Origin: Streptomyces sp. NRRL F-6131
Lineage (GTDB): Bacteria; Actinomycetota; Actinomycetes; Streptomycetales; Streptomycetaceae
DNA: 64,000 nucleotides
Assembly (NCBI GenBank): GCA_000719695.1
Contig: JOHN01000005.1
Span: 1-64,000, forward strand
Reading direction: 5' to 3'
The translations under genes were made by a program, and so were the position numbers. Below are positions 55,500 to 63,908 of the stretch, piece by piece. The notes beneath the pieces were generated by a model. The model was given only the letters and a program-made list of their open reading frames with translations. It searched no databases and was not told the origin of the DNA. How positions within the stretch are numbered: the stretch's first letter is position 1; each line of letters opens with the position of its first letter.

Positions 55500-55521
55500 G
55501 GGACTCCCTCCTCGGGGCGGG

Positions 55522-56508
55522 TCAGCGGGTGTAGACGTGGTCGAGCAGGGTGCGCGGGTCGGCCGTGAAGGGCTCCGAGGCGGCCGCGACGGCCGCCTCG
55601 ACCAGGGTGGTGGCGTCCCGGTCGATCCGGTCCAGCTCGAAGGCGGCGGGCCCGGCCACGGTGCCGTCGGCGATCCGCGAGCGGAGCAGCAGCAGCGGGT
55701 CGGACTCGGTGCGCAGCCGCTCCGGGTCTGCGCCCGGCCGGTAGGACTGGTCGTCCCAGAGCTCCATGTGGCCGTGGAACCGCTCGGCCCGGAACTCCAG
55801 CACGGTCGGCCCCTCGCCGGCCCGGGCGCGCCGGACCGCCTCGGTGGTGGCGGCGTGCACGGCGAGCACGTCGTAGCCGTCGACGACCTCGCCGGGGATC
55901 CCGAAGCCGGCCGCGCGCTGGGCCATGTCGGTCCCGGAGAAGTGCCGGTCGGCCGGGGTGGCCTGGGCGTAGCCGTTGTTCTCGATCGCGAAGACCACCG
56001 GCAGGTCGAGCATCCGGGCCAGCACCAGGCTCTCCAGCACGGCGCCCTGGTTGGCGCCGCCGTCGCCGGTGAAGGCCACCGCGACCTGGCCGGTGCCCTG
56101 CTGGCGGGCGGTCAGGGCGGCGCCGCAGGCGAGCGGGACGCCGCCGCCGGCCAGGCCGTTGGCGCCGAGCATGCCGCGGTCGAAGTCCGCGATGTGCATC
56201 GAGCCGCCCTTGCCGCCGCAGATCCCGTCCGGCCGGCCGTGCAGTTCCTTCATCATCGCCTCGACGTCGCAGCCCTTGGCGATCGCGTGTCCGTGACCGC
56301 GGTGGGTGCTGGCGAGGTAGTCGTCCGGCGCGAGGGCGGCGCAGACGCCCGCCGCGACGGCCTCCTGTCCGCTGTAGAGGTGGACCGCGCCGGGGAGGTT
56401 CTTCGCCAGTCCGTGCAGGCGGTCCTCGAAGGCCCGGATCACGCTCATCGTCCGGTAGATCTCGGCGATCTGATCGAGCGTCAGATCGGTGGTGCGGGAT
56501 GTGCCCAT
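55522..56508 (-). CDS. 2-oxoacid dehydrogenase E1 alpha subunit
   Basis: A 328-residue E1-alpha with the TPP motif starting GDG (148-150) and ending NN (177-178), the HRGHGH loop (69-74) and the SMHI loop. Binds thiamine diphosphate and decarboxylates a 2-oxoacid with E1-beta. ATG 56508 after GGAGG. A TGAG...CTCA site about 85 bases upstream makes it a candidate target of the cluster TetR. The substrate is unknown; a short branched 2-oxoacid or pyruvate is most likely. Confidence 0.93.
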   Translation of the reverse strand: MGTSRTTDLTLDQIAEIYRTMSVIRAFEDRLHGLAKNLPGAVHLYSGQEAVAAGVCAALAPDDYLASTHRGHGHAIAKGCDVEAMMKELHGRPDGICGGKGGSMHIADFDRGMLGANGLAGGGVPLACGAALTARQQGTGQVAVAFTGDGGANQGAVLESLVLARMLDLPVVFAIENNGYAQATPADRHFSGTDMAQRAAGFGIPGEVVDGYDVLAVHAATTEAVRRARAGEGPTVLEFRAERFHGHMELWDDQSYRPGADPERLRTESDPLLLLRSRIADGTVAGPAAFELDRIDRDATTLVEAAVAAASEPFTADPRTLLDHVYTR

Positions 56509-56869
56509 GGGGTCGCCTCCTCGGCTCTCCGGGGGACGGCCGGCGGGGCGCCGCGCGCCTCGTTCGCCGGTCGTTCTCGTGGCCCGACTCCATGAGGGTA
56601 AGTGCTCACTCACATGGGTGCAACCAAGTGTCCGAATCCGTCACCGCCCCCTCCCCCACCCGGCCGTCCCACCCTTGCGCCCTGCGCAACCACGCCCCTA
56701 AGGTCTTGTCCCGGGTGGATTGGGATCACGGCATAGAAACGCACGACGGGCTGATACTGCGGGGTCCGCCGTGCCAGTTTTCGGACATGCTCAGGAATTC
56801 CATTTCCCCGCGCCAGGAACGCCCGTGCACAGTGGGTAAGACGCGAGCGACGGGGGGATCTCAGGAACC
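56509..56869. other. Divergent promoter region, 361 bp
   Basis: Between the leftward E1 operon and the rightward kinase gene. It contains the operator-like site at 56593-56608. The stretch 56700-56810 is less GC-rich and probably carries the kinase promoter. No gene seen. Confidence 0.5.
56593..56608. promoter_or_regulatory. Candidate TetR-family operator upstream of the E1 operon
   Basis: TGAGGGTAAGTGCTCA, arms TGAG/CTCA spaced by eight bases, followed by a further CTCAC. Weaker relation to the tetR palindrome than the other sites because spacing is two bases longer. Confidence 0.4.
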
Positions 56870-57769
56870 ATGCTGGACCAGATACTCAAATCCTCCGGCA
56901 GGGCCGACCGAAGACCGACAAACCTGGCCGTGAGCGGCGTCGGGGCGCTCGCTACGCGCGGTGAACGGAACACCTCCGACCGGATCGGACGCCTGGTGAA
57001 CACCCTGCTCGGGCTGGTCACCGGTATCGGCGCGGCCGGTCTGCCACCGGACCGACCGCGTCCGCGACCGGCCGGCCTGCCGGTCGACGAGCCGGAGTCC
57101 GGCTGTCCGGCCGCAGCCGCCCGCCTCGACGAACGCCGCCGCGTCCGCCGCGAGTTGCACGACTCGCTGGCGCCCCGGCTGGCCGCCCTGCACATGCGCA
57201 TGGAACTCGCCGGTCTCACCCTGACCGGCGACGCCGACCAGGCCCCGGCCCTGTTGGCCCAGGCCAGGGAGGACGTCAGCACCGCGATCGCGGACGTCCG
57301 CCAGGTGATCCGGGACCTCGACACCTCCGAGCCCCGGACCGTCACGTCCAGCGGCACGCTGCGCCAGTTCCTGTACCGGCAGGCCCGCGCCTTCGAGGAG
57401 GCCGGGGCCGGGCGGCTCCAGGTCGTCACCGAGCTGCCGGCCGTCCTGGACGATTTTCCGACACGTGTCCAGAAAGAATTGAAGAACATCTCCGGCGAGG
57501 CCGTCGCCAATGTCGCCCGGCACGCCCGGGCCTCGGTCTGCCGGATCTCCGCGTCGATCGGCCCGGAGGGCCTCGACCTTTCCATCGAGGACGATGGGAT
57601 CGGAATTTCCGGTGACGCGGCACGCGGAATCGGACTTCCGTCGATGTGCGTGCGCACCAGAGAACTCGGCGGCGTTTTCTCGGTCGAGACCACGACCCCG
57701 CACGGCACCGTGGTCCGGGTCCGACTGCCGCACTCGGCGCTCGTCGACGGCACCGGCCGGCTCGACTGA
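56870..57769 (+). CDS. NarL-class sensor kinase without a clear membrane sensor
   Basis: A 299-residue kinase: HisKA_3 with RRELHDSLAPRL (H97) and a HATPase domain with ISGEAVANVARHA and GIGLPSM. The N-terminal ~90 residues contain only one weak hydrophobic stretch (about 41-57) and a Pro-rich linker, so it is probably cytosolic or only loosely bound to membrane. Followed by its regulator 132 bases later. Its location at the cluster edge suggests regulation of the pathway. Confidence 0.9.
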   Translation: MLDQILKSSGRADRRPTNLAVSGVGALATRGERNTSDRIGRLVNTLLGLVTGIGAAGLPPDRPRPRPAGLPVDEPESGCPAAAARLDERRRVRRELHDSLAPRLAALHMRMELAGLTLTGDADQAPALLAQAREDVSTAIADVRQVIRDLDTSEPRTVTSSGTLRQFLYRQARAFEEAGAGRLQVVTELPAVLDDFPTRVQKELKNISGEAVANVARHARASVCRISASIGPEGLDLSIEDDGIGISGDAARGIGLPSMCVRTRELGGVFSVETTTPHGTVVRVRLPHSALVDGTGRLD

Positions 57770-57901
57770 GGCACCCTCGTCCCCTTTCCCCCCGTCCCCG
57801 GGCGGTCCCGGAGTCCGTGTTCGACCGACCCGTGCCATTTCCCGTGGCCCCGCACGTCCACCGAGTTGACCGTGTTCCCTCACCCTCCCCTAGGAGCCCC
57901 C

Positions 57902-58558
57902 ATGGATCCGGCCGTACCTCGAAACCTCCGCATCCTGGTCGTCGACGACCACGAGCTGTTCCGGGCGGGTTTGCGCCAACTCCTGGACCGGATCGACTCG
58001 CTGACGGTGGTGGGTGAGGCGTCCAGCGGGGCCGACGTGCTCTCCGCCGTCGAGCGGCTCGCCCCGGACGTCGTCCTGATGGACATCGGCATGCCCGGCA
58101 CCGACGGCATCGAGGCGACCCGGACCCTGCTGGCCCGCCACCCCCGGGTGGCGGTGGTGATGCTGACCGCCGACGACAACGACGACTCCATCGTCGCGGC
58201 GGTCCGGGCGGGCGCCCGGGGTTACCTGGTCAAGGGGGCCGGCCTGGACGACGTCCGCCGGGCGATCACCGCGGTCAGCCAGGGCGGGGCACTGTTCGGC
58301 CCGGAGGCCGCCGCCCACCTGCTGGCCCAGGTGCGCCGACCGGCCCCGGAGCGCGAGCCGTTCCCCGACCTCACCCCCCGGGAGATGGCGGTGCTGACCA
58401 TGCTGGCCGACGGCCGCAACAACGCGTACATCGCCAACGAGTTCGGGCTCTCCATGAAGACGGTGCGCAACTACCTCTCCCGGATCTTCAGCAAGCTCCA
58501 GGTCGCCGACCGCGCCGAGGCGGCCGTCCGGGCCCGGCGCGCCGGGCTCGGGAGCTGA
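57902..58558 (+). CDS. NarL/LuxR-type response regulator
   Basis: A 218-residue regulator with receiver domain (phospho-acceptor D61 in VLMDIGMPG) and LuxR HTH (about 150-210: LTPREMAVLTMLADGRNNAYIA, then KTVRNYLSRIF). ATG 57902 after TAGGAG. Cognate partner of the preceding kinase. Confidence 0.93.
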   Translation: MDPAVPRNLRILVVDDHELFRAGLRQLLDRIDSLTVVGEASSGADVLSAVERLAPDVVLMDIGMPGTDGIEATRTLLARHPRVAVVMLTADDNDDSIVAAVRAGARGYLVKGAGLDDVRRAITAVSQGGALFGPEAAAHLLAQVRRPAPEREPFPDLTPREMAVLTMLADGRNNAYIANEFGLSMKTVRNYLSRIFSKLQVADRAEAAVRARRAGLGS

Positions 58559-58601
58559 GCCGGAGGGCCGGCGGGGCTCCCGGGCCGGGCCGCGCCGCCG
58601 G

Positions 58602-58871
58602 TCACCGCTCCAGCAGTTGCGCCCAGAGCTCCTCCTCGCGCCGGCTCAACGGCTCGGCCGGCGCCCCGGTCCGCTCCGGGTGCCACTCCGGCACGCCCAC
58701 CGGCGGCAGGACGTCCTCCGGCTTCCGCGGTCCCGGCAGGGCGGAGGGCGAGGTCATCGCCCCCATCGCCAGCCCGAGCCAGATCAGTCCGTCCGCCAGG
58801 TAGCGGCCGGCCCGCCGCGCCCAGCGGCGCAGCAGGAGACGGCGGTGGGCACGGCGCAGGGCGGTTCGCAT
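58602..58871 (-). CDS. Small basic protein of unknown function
   Basis: An 89-residue protein with a strongly Arg-rich N-terminus (1-22), a short hydrophobic segment (about 27-40, LIWLGLAMGAM) and a Pro-rich, acidic C-terminal half ending in RREEELWAQLLER. It may associate with membranes through the basic/hydrophobic N-terminus. GGAGG precedes ATG 58871. It converges on the response regulator. Family not recognised. Confidence 0.65.
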   Translation of the reverse strand: MRTALRRAHRRLLLRRWARRAGRYLADGLIWLGLAMGAMTSPSALPGPRKPEDVLPPVGVPEWHPERTGAPAEPLSRREEELWAQLLER

Positions 58872-59006
58872 CGGGGGGCCTCCGGCGGGACGGCAACGGG
58901 GGAAGCGGTGCTACCGCCATCCTGCGGACCGGCCGTCCCACCGTCATGGGTCGGGAATCCCCAACACGCTGGGAACCTTTCCTCCCCCGTCCCCGGCCGC
59001 CGCACC

Positions 59007-59044
59007 GCGCGCCGGGGACGGGATCACGGGGATCCCGGGCGCGC
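59007..59044. terminator. Hairpin downstream of the oxidoreductase gene
   Basis: Arms 59007-59018 and 59033-59044, 12 bp with one mismatch, 14-nt loop. Confidence 0.6.
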
Positions 59045-59073
59045 CCCCCGCCCGCGGGGCGCGCCCCGTCCGG

Positions 59074-60096
59074 CTACGCCCCGGCGGGGACGAGCACGAT
59101 CTTCCCGGTGACCGCGGCGGTCTCCATCGCGCGGTGCGCGTCCGCCGCCTCCTCCAGCGCCATGGTGCGGCCCACCCGGGGGCTGACCTGCCCCTTCTGC
59201 AGCAGCTCCAGCACGGTCGCGAGGTCCTGCTGGTACGCGGCCGGGTGGGACTTCTCCAGGCTCCAGGCGTTGTAGAACAGCGTCCGCCGGCCGTCCGGGA
59301 CCAGCTTCGGCAGCACGATGCCGCCCAGGAAACCCTGGGCGCCGGTCAGCAGGTCCCGCTTGTTCCCGTCGAGCGCCGCGTTCTGGCCGAAGCCGACCAT
59401 CACCCCGCCGCGCCGCACCGCCTGGTACGAGCGCAGGAAGTGCCGGCCGCCGATCGGGTCGAACACCGCGTCCACCGCGCCGCCCGGCAGACCGCGCACC
59501 ACCCGCCGGAAGTCCTCGGCGTCCCGGTCGATCGGGCGCCCGCCGAGCGCCCGCACCTGGTCGGCCCGGGCGGCGGAGCAGGTGCCGTACACGGTGACCC
59601 CGGCGAGCGCGGCCAGCTCCAGGAAGGCCGTGCCGACGCCGCCGGACGCCCCGTGCACCAGGACCGTCCCGCCCCGCCGGACCTCGGCGACCCGGTGCAG
59701 CATCTGCTGGGCGATGAAGTAGTTCAGGGCGAGCGCCGAGGCCTCCACGGGGTCGACCCCGTCGGGCAGCGGGACCAGGCGGTTGGCGGCCACCAGCGCG
59801 TACTCCGCGTAGCCGCCGCTGCGCACCAACGCGACCACCCGGCTGCCCGGTTCGGGGGCCCGGGTGCCCGGGCCGACCTCGTCCACCACCCCCACCAGGT
59901 CGTATCCGGGGGTGAACGGCCGCTTGGGCCCGCCGGGAATCACGCCGGCACGGAGCAGAATGTCACCGTAGGAGACGCCGGCGGCGAGCACCCGGACCCG
60001 GACCTGGCCGACGGCCGGTGCCGGGAGCTCGTCGCTGGACAGCCTCAGGACCTCGGCTCCGCCGAGCCTCGGCACACTCACGTGGCGGTACCTCAT
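59074..60096 (-). CDS. MDR-type quinone/alcohol oxidoreductase
   Basis: A 340-residue medium-chain reductase: GroES-like domain (about 20-130) and NADP Rossmann domain with VLVHGASGGVGTAFLELA. Catalytic zinc ligands are missing, so it is of the zinc-independent quinone-reductase type. ATG 60096 after GGAGG. Divergent from a tetR gene that probably controls it. Confidence 0.92.
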   Translation of the reverse strand: MRYRHVSVPRLGGAEVLRLSSDELPAPAVGQVRVRVLAAGVSYGDILLRAGVIPGGPKRPFTPGYDLVGVVDEVGPGTRAPEPGSRVVALVRSGGYAEYALVAANRLVPLPDGVDPVEASALALNYFIAQQMLHRVAEVRRGGTVLVHGASGGVGTAFLELAALAGVTVYGTCSAARADQVRALGGRPIDRDAEDFRRVVRGLPGGAVDAVFDPIGGRHFLRSYQAVRRGGVMVGFGQNAALDGNKRDLLTGAQGFLGGIVLPKLVPDGRRTLFYNAWSLEKSHPAAYQQDLATVLELLQKGQVSPRVGRTMALEEAADAHRAMETAAVTGKIVLVPAGA

Positions 60097-60206
60097 CGTG
60101 GCCTCCGCAGTATGGGGGATGTCGTGACGGGAGTGGCGCCGGTCCTCCGCGGGGGCGGGCCCGGGAGGCGGACGCCGCCGCACCGTTCCCTGCCCCCGTA
60201 TTTTTA

Positions 60207-60223
60207 TATAGACTGAGTGTACA
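60207..60223. promoter_or_regulatory. Candidate operator of the divergent tetR/oxidoreductase pair
   Basis: TATAGACT-G-AGTGTACA, arms matching at 6 of 8 positions when reverse-complemented. The half-site TATAGACT also occurs in the exporter promoter at 36659-36666. Confidence 0.5.
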
Positions 60224-60264
60224 ATGAATGTGATAGCACCCGCCTCAGGAGACGTCAACAGCCC

Positions 60265-60894
60265 ATGAGCCCACGCCAGTACCGAGCCGGCCAACGCCAG
60301 GTAGCCGCCGAACAGACCCGCACCCGCATTCTGGAGGCGGCCTGCGAGCTGCTCACCGGGGAGAAGGGCCCGGCTTCGTTCAGCATGGACGCCGTCGCCA
60401 AGACCGCCGGAGTGGCGCGGATGACCGTCTACTACCAGTTCGACTCGAAGACCGGCCTGCTGGAGGCACTCTTCGACGATCTGGCCCAGCGCGGCGGAAT
60501 GGCCGGGATGCCCGCGGCCTTCATGGCACCCAGCGGCCGGGAGGCGCTCGCCACGGTGCTCGACGTGCTGACCGGCTTCTACGCCTCCGGCCGGGTCGCG
60601 CTGCGCCGGCTGCGCGGCCTGGGAATCCTCGACCCGGAGCTCGACACCGCGCTGCAGAGCCGCGGCGAGCGGCGGCGCGGCGGCCTCCAGGTGGTGCTCG
60701 GCCGGCTGCTCGCCGACCGGGACGCCGAGGTCGACGACGCCGCGCTCGACGAGCTGGTGGAGATGCTGTTCATGCTCACCAGCTTCGAGACCTTCGACCT
60801 GCTGGCCGGCCCGAACGACGACAGCGGGCCGGTGGCCCGCCGCGTGGAGGAGCTGATTCTCGCCGTTCTCGACCGTCGTCTCGCGACGGCCTGA
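60265..60894 (+). CDS. TetR-family regulator
   Basis: A 209-residue TetR protein with HTH at about 36-60 (SMDAVAKTAGVARMTVYYQF). The C-terminal ligand domain is generic. ATG 60265 with AGGAG 13 bases upstream. Adjacent to and divergent from the quinone-reductase gene, its likely target. Confidence 0.92.
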   Translation: MSPRQYRAGQRQVAAEQTRTRILEAACELLTGEKGPASFSMDAVAKTAGVARMTVYYQFDSKTGLLEALFDDLAQRGGMAGMPAAFMAPSGREALATVLDVLTGFYASGRVALRRLRGLGILDPELDTALQSRGERRRGGLQVVLGRLLADRDAEVDDAALDELVEMLFMLTSFETFDLLAGPNDDSGPVARRVEELILAVLDRRLATA

Positions 60895-61218
60895 CGGCCG
60901 GGCGGCTCCCCGTCCACCCCGCGGGGGCCGGTCGCCCGGACCCCGCTCACCGCACCACCCGCCGCCCGGCGACCCCCCTCCGGTCGCCGAACGACGGTCG
61001 GCGGCGCGGCGGCCTTCCTCCCCAGGACACCGCCGCGCCGCCTTCCCTTTTCCTCACGGGCCCGACGGCCCGCTCGGTCGCGACCGGTCCGCCGCGCCTC
61101 CCGGCGCCGCACCCCGTCGCCCGCCCCCGGCCGGGACGCCCTCACCCCGGAGCACCACCACCGGGGTTCCGGGCCGTCACCGCGCCGGAGCAGTCCAGAT
61201 CGTCCGCGTCGTCCGCCG
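60895..61218. other. Intergenic region, 324 bp
   Basis: Between convergent genes. Apart from the hairpin at 61000-61042 I see only GC-rich sequence with no supportable gene. Confidence 0.5.
61000..61042 (+). terminator. 13-bp hairpin after the second tetR gene
   Basis: Arms 61000-61012 and 61030-61042, 17-nt loop, followed by a pyrimidine-rich run with several T. Confidence 0.7.
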
Positions 61219-61926
61219 TCAGGCGATCTCCGCCTCGGCGCCCGCCGTACGGCGCGGGCGCTGCTTGGGCAGGATCACGCTGGCCGCGATCAGCCAGATC
61301 AGGCCACCGAAGCGGGCGATCGGCAGGAAGAAGCCGAGGCTGGTGGAGAGCAGCGCGAGGGTCCCCAGGACACCGATCCCGGCGAGCACCAGGCCGGCCC
61401 AGGCGAAGCCCTTCGGCCCGAAGCCGAGCAGCAGCATCGGCACGGCCACCCCGGCCAGCATCACGGCAAACGGGACGACGTGCCCCGGCCCGCCGGAGGC
61501 GAAGGTGAGGTCGGCCAGCGAACGCGCCAGCGACGCGTCGCCGAGGTCCCCGGCCCGGGAGGCGACCCAGACGGTCAGGCCGCAGAGCGCCATCGAGGCG
61601 GAGGCGAGCACACCGGACACCAGCGCGATGCCGGGGCCGGGGGCGACCACACCGAGGCGGCGCAGCCGCTGGTAGACGATCGCGGCCCAGACCGCCAACG
61701 GGAGCGAGGCGCCGAACTGCAGCGTCCCGGACACCTTGGCGGCGGTCGCGTGGTCCTTGTAGTAGGCGAGCGTGTCGGCCGCGGAGTCGGTGGGCAGCGG
61801 GGTCTGCCGGGCCAGCACGATGGACACCACCATCAGTGCCGCGAACGCCACGGCGGGCAGCAGCAAGGGCGGACCTGACTGCTGACGCCGGGCGGAGGCG
61901 GCCGGCACCGCAGATGTCGTGGTCAT
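61219..61926 (-). CDS. Six-helix membrane protein (possibly DUF4386-like)
   Basis: A 235-residue multi-pass protein with about six hydrophobic helices: first about 21-39, last about 205-220, and a short basic C-terminus. Family assignment to DUF4386 is tentative. ATG 61926. It is divergent from marR and may be its target. Confidence 0.8.
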   Translation of the reverse strand: MTTTSAVPAASARRQQSGPPLLLPAVAFAALMVVSIVLARQTPLPTDSAADTLAYYKDHATAAKVSGTLQFGASLPLAVWAAIVYQRLRRLGVVAPGPGIALVSGVLASASMALCGLTVWVASRAGDLGDASLARSLADLTFASGGPGHVVPFAVMLAGVAVPMLLLGFGPKGFAWAGLVLAGIGVLGTLALLSTSLGFFLPIARFGGLIWLIAASVILPKQRPRRTAGAEAEIA

Positions 61927-62026
61927 GAGGGGGCTCCAGTCGAGAGCGGGTCGATGGGTCCGGAGGCCGACGCCGGACGGATCGGCACCGACACCGGTAG
62001 TTCCTTGTCCAGAATAGTTCACTCGG

Positions 62027-62040
62027 GGACATCATTGTCC
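62027..62040. promoter_or_regulatory. Inverted repeat between the membrane-protein and marR genes
   Basis: GGACA-TCAT-TGTCC, perfect 5-bp arms, 18 bases before the marR start. A plausible MarR operator. Confidence 0.55.
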
Positions 62041-62057
62041 ACTGGTATCGTGTTTCC

Positions 62058-62591
62058 ATGACCGAGACTCCCGACCGCGCCCCGTCTCCCCACCCGGGCC
62101 AGCAGGGATCCCAAGTCGCATTCCTCTTGTCCCAGTTGGGTGAGCACGCGGCCCAGGCCTTCGCCCGGCGGGTCGCCGAGCTGGACCTCACCCCCGCCCA
62201 GGCGGGCCTGCTCCGGGCGGTCAGCCTGGCCCCCGGCCAGCACCAGCAGGAGCTCGCCCGGCGGCTCGGGATGTCCCCCAGCCGGTTCGTGGCCTTCGTC
62301 GACGCCATCGAGGAGCGCGGACTGGTCGAGCGCCGGCGCAACCCCAAGGACCGCCGCTTCCAGGACCTCTACCTCGCGCCCAAGGGCGAGGAGGCGATGC
62401 GCGGACTCGCCGAAGCGGCGCTCGCCCACGAGGAGGCCCTCTGCACCGGCCTCGACCCGCAGGAACGTATCGCCCTGGCCGGACTGTTGCGCCGGGTCGC
62501 CGAGGCGCAGCAGCTCACCGCCGGGGTGCACCCCGGCTACCGCCGGCTCAACCCCCGGCGCGACGGGGCCCCGCCGCCGAGCCCGGCGTAG
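62058..62591 (+). CDS. MarR-family regulator
   Basis: A 177-residue MarR protein with a winged helix at about 45-115 (QQELARRLGMSPSRFVAFVDAIEERGLVERRRNPKDRR). A TATCGT element (62046-62051) lies 7 bases before ATG 62058 and no ribosome site exists, so the message is probably leaderless. Divergent from the membrane-protein gene. Confidence 0.92.
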   Translation: MTETPDRAPSPHPGQQGSQVAFLLSQLGEHAAQAFARRVAELDLTPAQAGLLRAVSLAPGQHQQELARRLGMSPSRFVAFVDAIEERGLVERRRNPKDRRFQDLYLAPKGEEAMRGLAEAALAHEEALCTGLDPQERIALAGLLRRVAEAQQLTAGVHPGYRRLNPRRDGAPPPSPA

Positions 62592-62669
62592 GCGGACCGC
62601 GCGCACGCGGCTCGGACCAGTCGGACCGCGAGCGCGCGGCCGGGCACCGTCGGACCGCGCGCACGCGAA
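62592..62669. repeat. Three imperfect direct repeats
   Basis: Copies of about 17 bp based on CGGACCGCGCGCACGCG begin near 62592, 62629 and 62650, the middle one diverged. Between marR and rtcB. Confidence 0.6.
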
Positions 62670-62696
62670 GGCCCCCCGGCCGACGGCCGGGGGGCC
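62670..62696. terminator. Perfect 12-bp hairpin between convergent genes
   Basis: Arms 62670-62681 and 62685-62696 pair fully with a 3-nt loop, between marR and rtcB. Confidence 0.85.
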
Positions 62697-62714
62697 CTGC
62701 ACGAAGGAGCGGGC

Positions 62715-63908
62715 TCAGCCCTTGACGCAGACCACCTGCTTCAGGTGGGCCACGACCTCGACGAGGTCCCGCTGCTGCTCGATCACCTTCTCGATCGACT
62801 TGTAGGCACCCGGGATCTCGTCCACCACCCCGGAGTCCTTGCGGCACTCCACGCCCTTGGTCTGCTCGACCAGGTCGTGCGTGGTGAACCGCTTCTTCGC
62901 GGCGTTGCGGCTCATCTTCCGGCCGGCGCCGTGCGAGGCCGAGTTGAACGCGGCCTCGTTGCCCAGACCGCGGACGATGTACGACCCGGTGCCCATCGAG
63001 CCCGGGATGATCCCGAAGTCGCCGGCCCCGGCCCGGATCGCGCCCTTGCGGGTGACCAGCAGGTCGACGCCGTCGTAGCGCTCCTCGGACACGTAGTTGT
63101 GGTGGCAGCTGATCACCTCGTCGAAGGCGACCTTCGCCCGGGGGAACTCGCGCCGCACCACGTCCTGGAAGAGCGCCATCATCAGCGCCCGGTTGCGCTT
63201 GGCGTACTCCTGCGCCCAGAAGAGGTCCTGCCGGTACGCGGCCATCTGCGGGGTGTCCGCGACGAAGACCGCGAGGTCACGGTCGATCAGGCCCTGGTTG
63301 TGCGGCAGCGACTGGGCCACGCCCATGTGGTGCTCCGCCAGCTCCTTGCCGATGTTGCGCGAACCGGAGTGCAGCATCAGCCAGACCCCGCCGGTGTCGT
63401 CGACGCACACCTCGATGAAGTGGTTGCCGCCGCCGAGCGTCGCCATCTGCTGGGCCGCCCGCTCGCGACGCCACTTCACCTCGGACGCGACCCCGTCGAA
63501 CCGCTGCCAGAAGTCGTCCCAGCCGGCGGTCGGGACGCCGTGCAGCTTGCCCGGATCGACCGGGTCGGCGTGCAGACCGCGGCCGACCGGGATGACCTGC
63601 TCGATCCGCGAGCGCAGCCGCGACAGGTCGTCCGGCAGGTCCTTCGCGGTGAGCGAGGTCTTCACCGCGCTCATCCCGCAGCCGATGTCCACGCCGACCG
63701 CCGCCGGGCAGACGGCGCCGCGCATGGCGATCACCGACCCCACCGTCGCCCCCTTGCCCAGGTGGACGTCGGGCATCACGGCGAGCCCGTGCAGCCAGGG
63801 CAGCGAGCTGATGTTGCGCAGCTGCTCCATGGCCTGGCCCTCGACGGCGGCCGGGTCGGTCCACATCCGGATCGGAACCCGGACGCCGGGTACCTCGGTG
63901 TACGACAT
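62715..63908 (-). CDS. rtcB: RNA-splicing ligase RtcB
   Basis: Joins RNA ends bearing 2',3'-cyclic phosphate/3'-phosphate and 5'-OH using GTP and Mn2+. The 397-residue protein has the metal motifs DIGCGM and GGGNHFIE and the guanylylated His H326 in SASHGAGRKMSR. ATG 63908 after GGGAGG. No archease or RtcA gene is visible in the window. Confidence 0.95.
   Translation of the reverse strand: MSYTEVPGVRVPIRMWTDPAAVEGQAMEQLRNISSLPWLHGLAVMPDVHLGKGATVGSVIAMRGAVCPAAVGVDIGCGMSAVKTSLTAKDLPDDLSRLRSRIEQVIPVGRGLHADPVDPGKLHGVPTAGWDDFWQRFDGVASEVKWRRERAAQQMATLGGGNHFIEVCVDDTGGVWLMLHSGSRNIGKELAEHHMGVAQSLPHNQGLIDRDLAVFVADTPQMAAYRQDLFWAQEYAKRNRALMMALFQDVVRREFPRAKVAFDEVISCHHNYVSEERYDGVDLLVTRKGAIRAGAGDFGIIPGSMGTGSYIVRGLGNEAAFNSASHGAGRKMSRNAAKKRFTTHDLVEQTKGVECRKDSGVVDEIPGAYKSIEKVIEQQRDLVEVVAHLKQVVCVKG

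Noticed and set aside
61000..61042. Inverted repeat as a regulator operator
   Set aside because: Long GC-rich stem with T-rich flank directly after a stop codon fits a terminator better.
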